A stretch of DNA of 64,000 nucleotides from Halanaerobacter jeridensis. GTDB lineage: Bacteria > Bacillota > Halanaerobiia > Halobacteroidales > Halobacteroidaceae. Made by a program: the position numbers and the translations under genes. Under the pieces are notes generated by a model. It had not been told where the DNA came from. It saw nothing but the letters and a program-made list of their open reading frames with translations, and searched no databases. Below, piece by piece: positions 35,357 to 45,100 of the stretch (position 1 is the first letter of the stretch; every line of letters starts with the position of its first letter). The stretch spans positions 1 through 64,000 of the forward strand of contig NZ_JAFBDQ010000009.1 of assembly GCF_016908315.1 (NCBI RefSeq), written 5' to 3'.

Positions 35357-38300
35357 CTATTCAAACTTTCTTACCATACTTTGATAACTACGTTCCCCAC
35401 TAGAGTATGAATCATTCTCATAAAATATATAAGGAACATCATTCGAATTAAACCCTATTGCTAAATCACCATCCCACCCTTCTATACTTTTACCTAGAAG
35501 TTGCCAAGAATTATCAACAAATTTCTTCACCTCAACATTAGATTCTGTATTATTATGATAAAAAACATAAAGAATATTCTCTGAATCAAAAGATAAATCC
35601 AATCCAGAAACATCACTAGAAGAAGGACTACTTACTTCCTGCCAACTTCCTCCAGAGTATTTTTTAACTACCGCTTCATTATCACCATCATAACCCCCAG
35701 AAATAATATAAGAAATATAAGCAGTATCAACGGAATCGATTTTTATACTAAAATCACTACTAGAATTAATATTATCTCCTACCTGCTGCCAAGTACTATC
35801 AAACTTCTTAACCACATAACTTTCTTCATTAGTGTCCCAAGAAAATACATAAGGGGTATCAGTAGAATCAAAAGTTATATCTAAAATATTATCATATTGA
35901 CCATCATAACCTTCAACACCATCAATTAAACTATCACCTATTTTACTCCATCTATTTCCATCATGCTTCCATACCTCTGTATCTTGTAAATAGCTACTGT
36001 TTTCCCAATAAAAACGAGCATAAGCAATACACGGATGATTATTTGAATCTAGAGCCATACCAAATTCTTTAATGTTCCCACCAAAATTTAAACCTTCCAA
36101 TCTCTGCCAACTGTTGTTCTCAAATTTATAGACCCCGACAATATTAGAGTCAGCATTTCCAAAATGGCTATATCCCACATAAGGAATATCATCACTTCCA
36201 ATCTCAATAGAAAGATATCTTACATCTTGAACAAAACCACTACTTCCAACAATCTGCCAACTACCATCCTCAAATTTTTTCACTTTAACCTCTCGGATAT
36301 CGTTACCGAACCTATCAACACCTTCGATATAATAAACTACATAAGGAATATCTTCAGAGTTAAAAGCCATATCAATATCAAAGGACTCATTTGATGTGAC
36401 TTCATTCCCAACAAGATTCCAACTCTTCTTAGTTTGAGCTGAAGTCATATTATAAACTGCTTTATTTTGAGCTTCATCCTTGACTACAACATTAAAATAG
36501 TACTCTACATTTACATCAAGTCCTGTTACAGTAATATTGTTAATATTTGTAGTCCAATTCTTAGCTATTGTCCCATTATTACTCTCTATATCCTCTACTG
36601 TAGAAATATTATTTGCAGTAGAATATACAACTTTATATTCTACATTTTCATCTGAACTTAAATCATCTGATGCCTTCGTCCAATCTAATGTTACAGAATT
36701 TGCTTGTACATCAGAAGTGTTAATTGTTCCACCATCACCAAGTATTGGAGCTTCTGAGTCTAACGGTTTTGTAGTCTTCGTATTTGCTGTATAAACAGAT
36801 TTATTTCCTACTATATCTTTGACAACTACATTAAAATAATAAGTAGTCTCTGCTAATAAATTAGTTACTGTCTTAGTATTAATATCAGCATTATAACTTC
36901 CAAAAGCTGTTCCATTATTTTCACAGTCTGCTACTGTATTGATATTATTACTTGTAGAGTAGTAAACAAGATATTCTAAATTAGCCTGAGAACTTATATT
37001 ATCTGTAGCTTTAGTCCAACTTAAATCTACACTACTTACCGTTTCATTACTTGTTGTAATTGTTCCACTACTTCCTACTTCTGGTGCTGTTGTATCATCA
37101 TCAACTGTAATTGTTACATCCTTAGTTGTTGTATCAGTTCCATCACTTACTTCCAAAGTTACATTGAAAGTATTATCACTCGAATAATCATCAATTGGTG
37201 GTGTCCAAGTAAATGTATTTCCTGACTGACTAAACTTATTTGCATCCGAACCGCTGATACTATAACTGATAGAATCACCATCTTCATCAGTAGCATTAAC
37301 CGCTAAAGATAACTCTTTCCCTTCAGTAATAGTTGCACTTCCGCTACTTACATTAGTAATAGAATCTATGCTTGGAACTCGATTGACATTGTTAACTGTA
37401 ATTGTGATTGTCTCACTATTGACTCCACCATTACTAGACTCAACAGCAAAAGTTACATCATAACTCCCTGACTGCTCATAAGTCGGTGTCCAAGTGAAAG
37501 TCCCACTGCTATTATCTGAATTCGGATCAAATGACGCACCACTCGGTTTATTACTAATACTTAATTCGGTTAAACTATCTCCATCAGGATCTTCGGCATT
37601 AACTGTAAACTGCAGTTCAGAATCTTCATCCACCGTCTGGTCGGCTACTTCTAAATACGGTTGCTGATTGACTGTCAAACTTTGACTCTGTTTCGGTAAT
37701 AATAAAATCTCTCCGCCGAATTCTCCGGCATTTTCTTTTTCTATCGAATTACCGCTGCTATCGTTAAGTTGCACATCTATTTGGGCACTAGCAGAAGTTA
37801 AAGTTAAATCATCATTTGTAAAAGTAACAGTTCCTCCGTCAGTATTTAAATCCTCACTACTTATAGTTTTAATAACATCCCCGGTCTTCGGAATTGATAA
37901 TTCTACATCCATAGAATCTACCGCTGTATCTCCTACAGTCGAAGGAATCCCATTAATCGTCACATCCAATTCTTCCGCTGGTCGAGGCGTTACATCTACT
38001 GTGACTGATTTACTCGCCTGTTCTTCTAAAACACCTGTTGAATCAAGAACACCTTGATAAATTCCTGTCACACTATTTGTGCCCTCGTTATTACTAACAT
38101 CACCTGACAATACCGCTTCAATCACATAATTTTGACTAGGCGGCAAATAAAAAGCAATTGTTCCTATATCATTTGAACTCTCTCCTGGTTCTGTCTTACT
38201 TTCTACTACTTCTGCATCTGTACCATTGCTATCATAATCACTCTTCTTATAAATCTTTAACTCTACTTCTGTAATTGTAATTTTATCCTCAATTTTTTCA

Positions 38301-38464
38301 TCTACTGCTTGAGCCGCAATACTGCTTTGCTGCTTCAAATTAACTTTCAATCGCCCATCCTGTTGGGGATCTAAATTACTACTATCATCGTCACTACAAG
38401 CTGTAAATGACAAGACTATTATTACAAACAGGGATAAAATTAATAAATTGCGTTTTATCTTCAT
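35357..38464 (-). CDS. Ig/Fn3 lipoprotein with C-terminal propeller-like repeats (1035 aa)
   Basis: Lipobox FTAC (Cys23). The N-terminal domain and two Ig domains are almost the same as in the 18903 and 28156 proteins (KPSGASFDP, FTWTPPIDDYSSDN). Two Fn3 domains follow (about 475-680, SVDLSWTKATDN and TYYFNVVVKDIVGNK). The last 350 residues repeat a unit of about 45 residues containing IPYVVYY or similar, KKFEDGSWQIVG, and a hydrophobic strand: seven or so blades, probably a beta-propeller. I know no function for this propeller. ATG 38464 follows AAAAGGGAGG. The gene sits in the long unit between the 1100- and 854-residue lipoproteins. Confidence 0.88.
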   Translation of the reverse strand: MKIKRNLLILSLFVIIVLSFTACSDDDSSNLDPQQDGRLKVNLKQQSSIAAQAVDEKIEDKITITEVELKIYKKSDYDSNGTDAEVVESKTEPGESSNDIGTIAFYLPPSQNYVIEAVLSGDVSNNEGTNSVTGIYQGVLDSTGVLEEQASKSVTVDVTPRPAEELDVTINGIPSTVGDTAVDSMDVELSIPKTGDVIKTISSEDLNTDGGTVTFTNDDLTLTSASAQIDVQLNDSSGNSIEKENAGEFGGEILLLPKQSQSLTVNQQPYLEVADQTVDEDSELQFTVNAEDPDGDSLTELSISNKPSGASFDPNSDNSSGTFTWTPTYEQSGSYDVTFAVESSNGGVNSETITITVNNVNRVPSIDSITNVSSGSATITEGKELSLAVNATDEDGDSISYSISGSDANKFSQSGNTFTWTPPIDDYSSDNTFNVTLEVSDGTDTTTKDVTITVDDDTTAPEVGSSGTITTSNETVSSVDLSWTKATDNISSQANLEYLVYYSTSNNINTVADCENNGTAFGSYNADINTKTVTNLLAETTYYFNVVVKDIVGNKSVYTANTKTTKPLDSEAPILGDGGTINTSDVQANSVTLDWTKASDDLSSDENVEYKVVYSTANNISTVEDIESNNGTIAKNWTTNINNITVTGLDVNVEYYFNVVVKDEAQNKAVYNMTSAQTKKSWNLVGNEVTSNESFDIDMAFNSEDIPYVVYYIEGVDRFGNDIREVKVKKFEDGSWQIVGSSGFVQDVRYLSIEIGSDDIPYVGYSHFGNADSNIVGVYKFENNSWQRLEGLNFGGNIKEFGMALDSNNHPCIAYARFYWENSSYLQDTEVWKHDGNRWSKIGDSLIDGVEGYDGQYDNILDITFDSTDTPYVFSWDTNEESYVVKKFDSTWQQVGDNINSSSDFSIKIDSVDTAYISYIISGGYDGDNEAVVKKYSGGSWQEVSSPSSSDVSGLDLSFDSENILYVFYHNNTESNVEVKKFVDNSWQLLGKSIEGWDGDLAIGFNSNDVPYIFYENDSYSSGERSYQSMVRKFE

Positions 38465-38479
38465 TGAAAAACCTCCCTT

Positions 38480-38580
38480 TTAAAATCAGCTAGGAGCTAC
38501 TAGCCTCTCTTGATTTTGACTGTATTTTTTACTACTAGCTTCTAGCTCCTAGCCACTAGCTGTTTTTACCCTAGCTATTA
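38480..38580. repeat. Heptanucleotide repeats between two lipoprotein genes
   Basis: Contains CTACTAGC, CTTCTAGCTCCTAGCCACTAGCTG in 7-base register. It fills the 118-base gap, and no gene is seen. Confidence 0.65.
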
Positions 38581-38582
38581 TT

Positions 38583-41500
38583 TTAATCCGGCAACTCCTG
38601 CAAAGTAGGTCTTGTATCCCCCGGCTTAATCTCCCACACATCATCAAAGTCCCAAGGCTCAATCCAATTATCCGGATTAGTGTAAAAACTCTGACTCGCA
38701 AATTCCTCCTGGGTCATATCTGCTCCCCAATGGGAATTCAAATCCGCAGGATATTGATCACTCATATCCTCTCCATTAGATTCAATATACATATTTTCAT
38801 TTGCATAATTATTTTCAAGAGTTCCAGGCCCAAATCTAGTAGTCTGGCTTCCAAAATTTATAATTTCAGAATTAAAGGCGATAGAATCCTGCACTCCAGC
38901 CCCACCAGCTTCCTTTACAAATCCAAAAGCTTTACTCCCCTGAGCTAAATCCAACAATACCTTTCCGGTAGTATAACAATGCTTGACTTCCGCTTCTTTC
39001 ACTGTTCCCACAAAACCAGCAACTTCAAAAAATCCATCTTTCACATTTCCAGTTGAATAGCAATTATTTATACTTCCACCCTGGATTAAACTAACAAATC
39101 CTGCCTCTCCAAATTTAGTTCCCCTCTGTGAATTTACATTTCCGGTTGCATAAGATTCACTAATTTGAGTATCTTTAACTTGATAAGCAAATCCAGATAA
39201 ACCAAATCCTGTTACATTTCCGGTAGCAAAAGAAGTGGCAATCCGGCTATTATCAATCACTCCGGCAAAACCGCCTGCCCAAATATTCATTTTGCCTCCT
39301 AACTCTCCTTTCAAATAACCTGTCGCCGAACAACCTTTAACTTCAGTTGCACTGAGGCGTCCAGCAAAACCACCTATACCTCCATTTTCTGAGGCATGAG
39401 TTAAATATACATCTAGATACTGCTTCTCCTCGAATAATCCTTTAATTTCTACATCCGCTTCACTGTTCGTGATCGAAATTATTCCTGTCGGGGTTTTGTT
39501 CCCGTCAACAACACCTACAAAACCTCCTACTGCACTTATGGCATCATAGGCTACAATTGCACCTTTATCTATAGTTCCTGCCGCTGAACTATCTTTAATG
39601 GCAATGTCACCCTTAGTAACAAACTCCGTCTTAGGGTCAGCTACTGCTCCAATTAAGCCGCCGCTTTTACTAGTATCCGGTTCACCTGAATAAGCAGCTG
39701 AATTTCCAACTGCTAAAGTTATATTTTCTACCTCACAGTTATCAACTACCATCTCTTCGGTACTTTCATTGGCAACTTCACCAATCAGTCCGCCGGCATA
39801 AGCAATTATATGCTTATCTCCTGTTGTCTGATCTTCCTTTCCAGTTATTGAAGCATCTGTAACTGTGCTATCTTCAATTTGGCCCCCATTAGCAATTCCC
39901 ACTAAACCGCCTAAGCGGCTGGAAGAAACCTTATCTTCTTTAGTAAACAGACTATCCTTCATCAATTCCAGATTAAACAGACTAGCATTGGCAATTCTTG
40001 TATCTTTAGTCATTCCAACTAAACCACCGATAAAGGATTGACCTTTATACATATTATCAGAAAATTCACTAGTTTCATTAGTTCTATAGATATCTACTGC
40101 TGCATTTTTTACCATACAGTTAGTAATCCCTGCTTCTACTGCCTCTCCAGCTAAAACTCCTGTTTTTGATGCTGTCTTCATATCTACAGTATCTATCGTT
40201 AAGTCTTCTACTACTGCACCTTGACCTAACTTAGCAAACAGACCTTGATTATCAGCATCTCGATCAAGATACAGATTAGCTAGCTGCTGGTTGTTACCCA
40301 TAAACTGACCGTTAAAGCTGCTCGGTATTGGCTGCCAACCGCTGCTCGTTGTGACTTCTGTTTTTAAGCCATCGGTAGTCCCATCACCATTTAAATCACC
40401 AAATTCTGTTGTGCTTGGATCTTCATAACTTCCATCACTATTAAAGTCTAAATCAGCCACTAATTTATAATCTTCATCTGCTGCCCACTCTTCTGTTCTA
40501 CCAACCTTTACTAAATCTTCTATACTATCAATCTTATAGGCAGCTATTCTCTTTACGACTGAACTTAAACTACTGGATAGTCCTTGTTGATTATAACTTC
40601 GCACCCAGTAATAATAAGTGTTCAGTCCTGTAAGATTACTATCTTCCCAGCCTGCTAAATCCACTAACCCATCTGATACCGGCTCTGCTGTCGCAGGGTC
40701 ATTAGTAGTACTCCGATAGATCATATAATTTGCCTCACTAGTTGGATTATCTACACTTAGCGTAATTGCTCCGCTATTATAACTTCCTGTCACCCCCGTA
40801 GGTGCACTAGGAGACTGCTCGCGATTAACACTAATCTCTAATTTATCATTAACCTGAATCGTAACTACTTCATAGTTACTTTTACTTCCTGCCTGGGCTC
40901 TAAACTTAACTTGATAAGTCCCTTGGTCACTCTCATCTGGCTGCCAGCTAAATTCTCCTGTTTCAGCATTAAAAGTAGCTCCACTAGGCTTAGTTTCGCT
41001 CACAACTTCTAAACTTACTTCCGCACCTTCTGGGTCAGTTCCTACTACCGTAAAATTTAAAGTTCCAGTTTCATCGACTTCTACACTACTACTATCAACT
41101 TCTAAATACGGCTGTTGGTCAACACTTAGCTGCTGTTTTTGGCCCGGTAAAAGCTGAATTTCACCACCAAATTCTCCACCGGCTGGAATATCTTGACCAT
41201 TACTATCCTGCAGTTGAATATCAACCTGCACCATTGCTGGTCGCAACTCTAAATCATCATTGTTAAAGCTAACTGTGCTAGCTTCAGTAATCGTCTTTTC
41301 TGCTCTACCTAATATCGGATTACTCAACTCCACATTCATCTGGGCTACATCTTTAGCTCCCACTTGCTGAGGGATGCCGTCAATCACTATCTCCAACTGT
41401 TCCGCCGACTTAAAACTAACATTCACCGTCACTGGACTCGTTGTAGCATCTTCTAGTACACCAGTTGGCTCCGAAACCCCACGGTAGATATTACTCTCTA

Positions 41501-41885
41501 CTTCACCATCCACAGTTCCCGACAACTGAGCTGCAATTACATAACTCTGTCCATTCGGAACATAAAACGCCTGACTCTCTAAATTGTCTAAACCCGTAAC
41601 TTCTTTAGTTACTGAATCAACCACTTCCGCATTACTACCCTCACTTTGATACTCATCAGCTTGATAAACCGTTAACTCCAATTTATTAATCGCTATCTTA
41701 TCTTTCAAATCCCCCGTTACAGACTGTAATAAATTACTCTGAAGCTGAGTTCTCTGCACTCCCACTTCCAACGCCGCTTCACCATCACCAGCCTTTAATT
41801 CCTCGTCACTACTACTGCAAGCTGAGAAGGTTACAGTCAGTATTAATAATAATGAAATTAATCCTAAACTCCGTTTTAAATTCAT
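38583..41885 (-). CDS. Ig/Fn3/GLUG lipoprotein (1100 aa)
   Basis: Lipobox FSAC (Cys23). Its N-terminal domain and Ig domain (FSWQPDESDQGTY) pair with those of the 20879 protein, not with the other neighbours. One Fn3 domain follows (MIYRSTTNDPATAEP). From about residue 450 to the end it is a long series of GLUG-type turns (GGLVGIANGGQIEDSTV, GGLIGEVANEST, GGFAGRLSATEVKGCS, EAGFVSLIQGGSINNCYSTG), likely a right-handed beta-helix-like adhesin stalk. It ends in a Trp/Asp-rich segment (EIKPGDTRPTLQELPD). ATG 41885 follows AAAGGAGGTTTTTCA. CTAGC-type repeats start a few bases after its stop. Confidence 0.88.
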   Translation of the reverse strand: MNLKRSLGLISLLLILTVTFSACSSSDEELKAGDGEAALEVGVQRTQLQSNLLQSVTGDLKDKIAINKLELTVYQADEYQSEGSNAEVVDSVTKEVTGLDNLESQAFYVPNGQSYVIAAQLSGTVDGEVESNIYRGVSEPTGVLEDATTSPVTVNVSFKSAEQLEIVIDGIPQQVGAKDVAQMNVELSNPILGRAEKTITEASTVSFNNDDLELRPAMVQVDIQLQDSNGQDIPAGGEFGGEIQLLPGQKQQLSVDQQPYLEVDSSSVEVDETGTLNFTVVGTDPEGAEVSLEVVSETKPSGATFNAETGEFSWQPDESDQGTYQVKFRAQAGSKSNYEVVTIQVNDKLEISVNREQSPSAPTGVTGSYNSGAITLSVDNPTSEANYMIYRSTTNDPATAEPVSDGLVDLAGWEDSNLTGLNTYYYWVRSYNQQGLSSSLSSVVKRIAAYKIDSIEDLVKVGRTEEWAADEDYKLVADLDFNSDGSYEDPSTTEFGDLNGDGTTDGLKTEVTTSSGWQPIPSSFNGQFMGNNQQLANLYLDRDADNQGLFAKLGQGAVVEDLTIDTVDMKTASKTGVLAGEAVEAGITNCMVKNAAVDIYRTNETSEFSDNMYKGQSFIGGLVGMTKDTRIANASLFNLELMKDSLFTKEDKVSSSRLGGLVGIANGGQIEDSTVTDASITGKEDQTTGDKHIIAYAGGLIGEVANESTEEMVVDNCEVENITLAVGNSAAYSGEPDTSKSGGLIGAVADPKTEFVTKGDIAIKDSSAAGTIDKGAIVAYDAISAVGGFVGVVDGNKTPTGIISITNSEADVEIKGLFEEKQYLDVYLTHASENGGIGGFAGRLSATEVKGCSATGYLKGELGGKMNIWAGGFAGVIDNSRIATSFATGNVTGFGLSGFAYQVKDTQISESYATGNVNSQRGTKFGEAGFVSLIQGGSINNCYSTGNVKDGFFEVAGFVGTVKEAEVKHCYTTGKVLLDLAQGSKAFGFVKEAGGAGVQDSIAFNSEIINFGSQTTRFGPGTLENNYANENMYIESNGEDMSDQYPADLNSHWGADMTQEEFASQSFYTNPDNWIEPWDFDDVWEIKPGDTRPTLQELPD

Positions 41886-41895
41886 TGAAAAACCT

Positions 41896-42186
41896 CCTTT
41901 GAAATTCAGCTAGAAGTTAACAGCTAGTGGCTAGTAGTTAAAATCAACACCAAAATCAAATTCTAAACCTTAACTATCAACTCTTAGCTAGCTTTTATTC
42001 ATTTGATTTTGACTGTATTGTTTTACTACTAGCTGTTCTTGACTTTGTTCTTTCACTACTAGCTCCTAGCCTCTAGCCACTAGCTGCTTCTATCCTTTGA
42101 CTTTGACTGTATCTTTTCACTACTAACTTCTAGCTCCTAGCTACTAGCTGTTTATCCTTCTAGCTCCTAGCTACTAGCTGTTTTAC
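41896..42186. repeat. Longest heptanucleotide arrays, with the third 100-bp block
   Basis: Includes the third near-identical 100-bp block (41908-42016) and the cleanest arrays: CTACTAG CTCCTAG CCTCTAG CCACTAG (about 42055-42085), CTTCTAG CTCCTAG CTACTAG (about 42127-42150) and again at 42157-42180. The consensus is CTNCTAG. No gene lies between 41886 and 42190. Confidence 0.8.
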
Positions 42187-42190
42187 CCTA

Positions 42191-45100
42191 TCAAGCATCT
42201 TGTTGAAGAAAAAGTCTCCCTCTAATATTTATTCTATCCCCAGACTGGGTTTCAACATCCTCAATTATAATTTGAGAAGTCCCACGCTGCAAAATGTTCT
42301 CTTTCTTTTCTACAACAAATGCAACACTAACCATATTATCATTGGGATAATATTCAACACTAGACGCTTGCTCAAACTCTAGTGTCCCATCTCCGTCAAC
42401 ATCCAAACTATACTTGCTAGGAACTGTAGCAGATGATTCTTTGACAGGATCAGCAAAAGGAACAAATATTTTAAATTCACTCTTACCACCCTGCAGCATT
42501 CCGCCGGGCTGAGAAGCCTGCCATTCATTGCCAGACGCAGTTGCATCACCAGAAGCTGTAATAGGTGGTATAGTATCAGCTATATTAGTTGAAGTATTAT
42601 CGCTCACAGTAGAATCCTTAAGATCGATCGTGAATAACTCATTACTACGATCATAGTTCATCTCTATATTATCATTAGTAGCAGCGAATTCTAATCTAAT
42701 CCCATTACCTTGAACTCCTGGAGGTCCTTCTAGTGTCAAAGTGTCTCCAGCTTGATTCTGATTTTCTAATTGAAGGGTTGCATTAGATAACGTTTCTTCT
42801 CTTACGCTAAACCCTACTTCTAACTCAACGGTGTCACTAACAACGCCACCACCCATTTTGATTTCCAGAGTCAACTGATGAGTTCCAGGAGTTACTAATC
42901 TACCTTCTGGAATCATAATAAAACTAGTAGGTGCTCCAGCATCAAAAGTTACTGCCGATTGAGACAACAATTCTCCATCTATATCACTAGAAATTCTAAG
43001 GTCATAATCACCACTTAATTTATTCCCGGCTGCATCTTGAAGCTCAGAAATATTACGATCTATCCCAAGTGGTGCTCCAGCAGGTGTTTCTGACAATCCA
43101 GCGAAAATTACTGAACCCAACAGAGAAACCTGAGCTTGATTACTTAATTCACTGGATAGTCCTTGTTCATTATACGCTCGCACCCAATAATAATAGGTAT
43201 TCTCACTTTCTACGCTACTGTCCTTCCAGCTTTCCAAATCAACTAAACTATCAGTAATCGGTTCTGCAGTAGAAGAGTCATCTGTCGTACTGCGATAGAC
43301 CATATAGTTTGCTTTGCCCGTTGGATTATCTACTTTTAACATAACTTCTCCATTATAATGATCTCCAATCAATCCTGTCGGCTGAGCTGGTGGTTCTTCA
43401 GGATTTACTCCTCCATCTAATTTATCATTAACTGTAATTGTAATTGTTTCGCTATCGCTCTTACCATTAGCTTCTACTGTAAATGTTGGCTCATAACTTC
43501 CTTGATCGTCTGCTTGAGGAGTCCAAGCGAATTCTCCTGTTGCAGCAGCGAAATTGGCCCCAGTTGGTAGATTATTGGCACTTAAAGTAACCTGATTATC
43601 AATATCTTGAGCTGTAACAGTAAAACTCAATTCTTTTCCTTCATCTACCTCTTTATCTCCGATCTGATCTAAGACTGGTGGATCATCAACTGGAGTAACT
43701 GTTACTGTTACTTCTCCTGTAGCTGTTAAATTACCGTCGCTTACTATATAACTAAAGCTATCTGTTCCGTTCCAATCTTCATCTGGAGTATAAGTTACTG
43801 TACCTTCCCCATCCTTAGTTACTGTACCGTTACTTGCATCATTAACTTGTTCTAGACTAAGTTCTTTCCCTTCTGGATCACTATCATTAGCTAATAGATC
43901 AATAGTCACAGCTTTGTCTTCTGGAGTAGTTGCTGAATCAGCTCCTACTTCAGGAGGGCGATCGGTATTTTCTACTACCAAATTAATATCTTGCGTCACT
44001 GTTTCTTTACCATCACTAACTCCAATAGTTAAACTGTATTCTCCGGCTGTTTCATAACCTGGTGTCCAAGTAAATTGATTCTTAGACTGGTTAAACTTCT
44101 CTGCTATGCTACCAGTTAGACTATAACTTAAGTCATCACCATTGGCATCACTAGCTCTAACAGTTAAGTCCAATTTAGTTCCTTCTGCTATAGTAGCATT
44201 GCCATTACTTACATTTGTGACTGACTCTATTACTGGCAAGTCATTGCTATTTGTGACTACAACTTCTACTTCTTCTGTCGTTGTCTTCCCATTAGCAGCA
44301 GCTTTAATGCTAAAGCTATAGTTTCCTGCCTGCTGATAATTAGGAGTCCAACTTAATTCTCTTGTTTCCGCATTAAACTCTGCTCCTTGTGGTAGATTAA
44401 CAGCACTCAAAGTAACTTCATCTCCATCGGGGTCACTAGCTGTTACTTTGAAATTCAAGGAACTTCCTTCAGCTACTTCTTGGTCACTAATATCTGCTAT
44501 AACCGGTGGACTATCTTCATAATTAGTAAAGTCATTAACTATGACACTTACTGTTTGACTATCACTTTTGCCGTTCGCTTGAGCTGTAAAGCTAAGTTCA
44601 TAACGACCTGACTGCTGATAACTTGGAATCCAGATCAATTCTCCTGTTGCAGCATTAAACTCTGCTCCTTGTGGTAAATTATCAGCACTTAAAGTTATTT
44701 TATCTCCATCTGGATCACTAGCTGGTACTATAAAACTTAGTGTTTCTCCTTCATTTATCTCTTTATCTTTTATTGTACCAATTACTGGCGGACTATCTTC
44801 TGTTGGTTTCTCTTGATCCGCAATAGTAATCTCTACTGTCTGAGTTACGCTTTTTCCACCGGCATTAATTGTAAATGTTAATTCATAACTTCCTGCTTGG
44901 TCATAACTAGGTATCCAAGCAAACTCTCCCGTGTTTCGGTCTAATCTTGCTCCCTCAGGTAGATTGCTAGCACTATAGCTCACTTCATCTCCATCAGGAT
45001 CATTGGCATTTAACTTAAAACTCAGTTCTGCTCCTTCCTCTATACTCAAATCCTTTAATTCATCGGAGTTCTCTATTGTTGGTTCTCTATCTTTCTTAGC

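Noticed and set aside
41896-42186. CRISPR array
   Set aside because: The repeats are degenerate 7-mers without spacers of constant length, and no cas genes are present.
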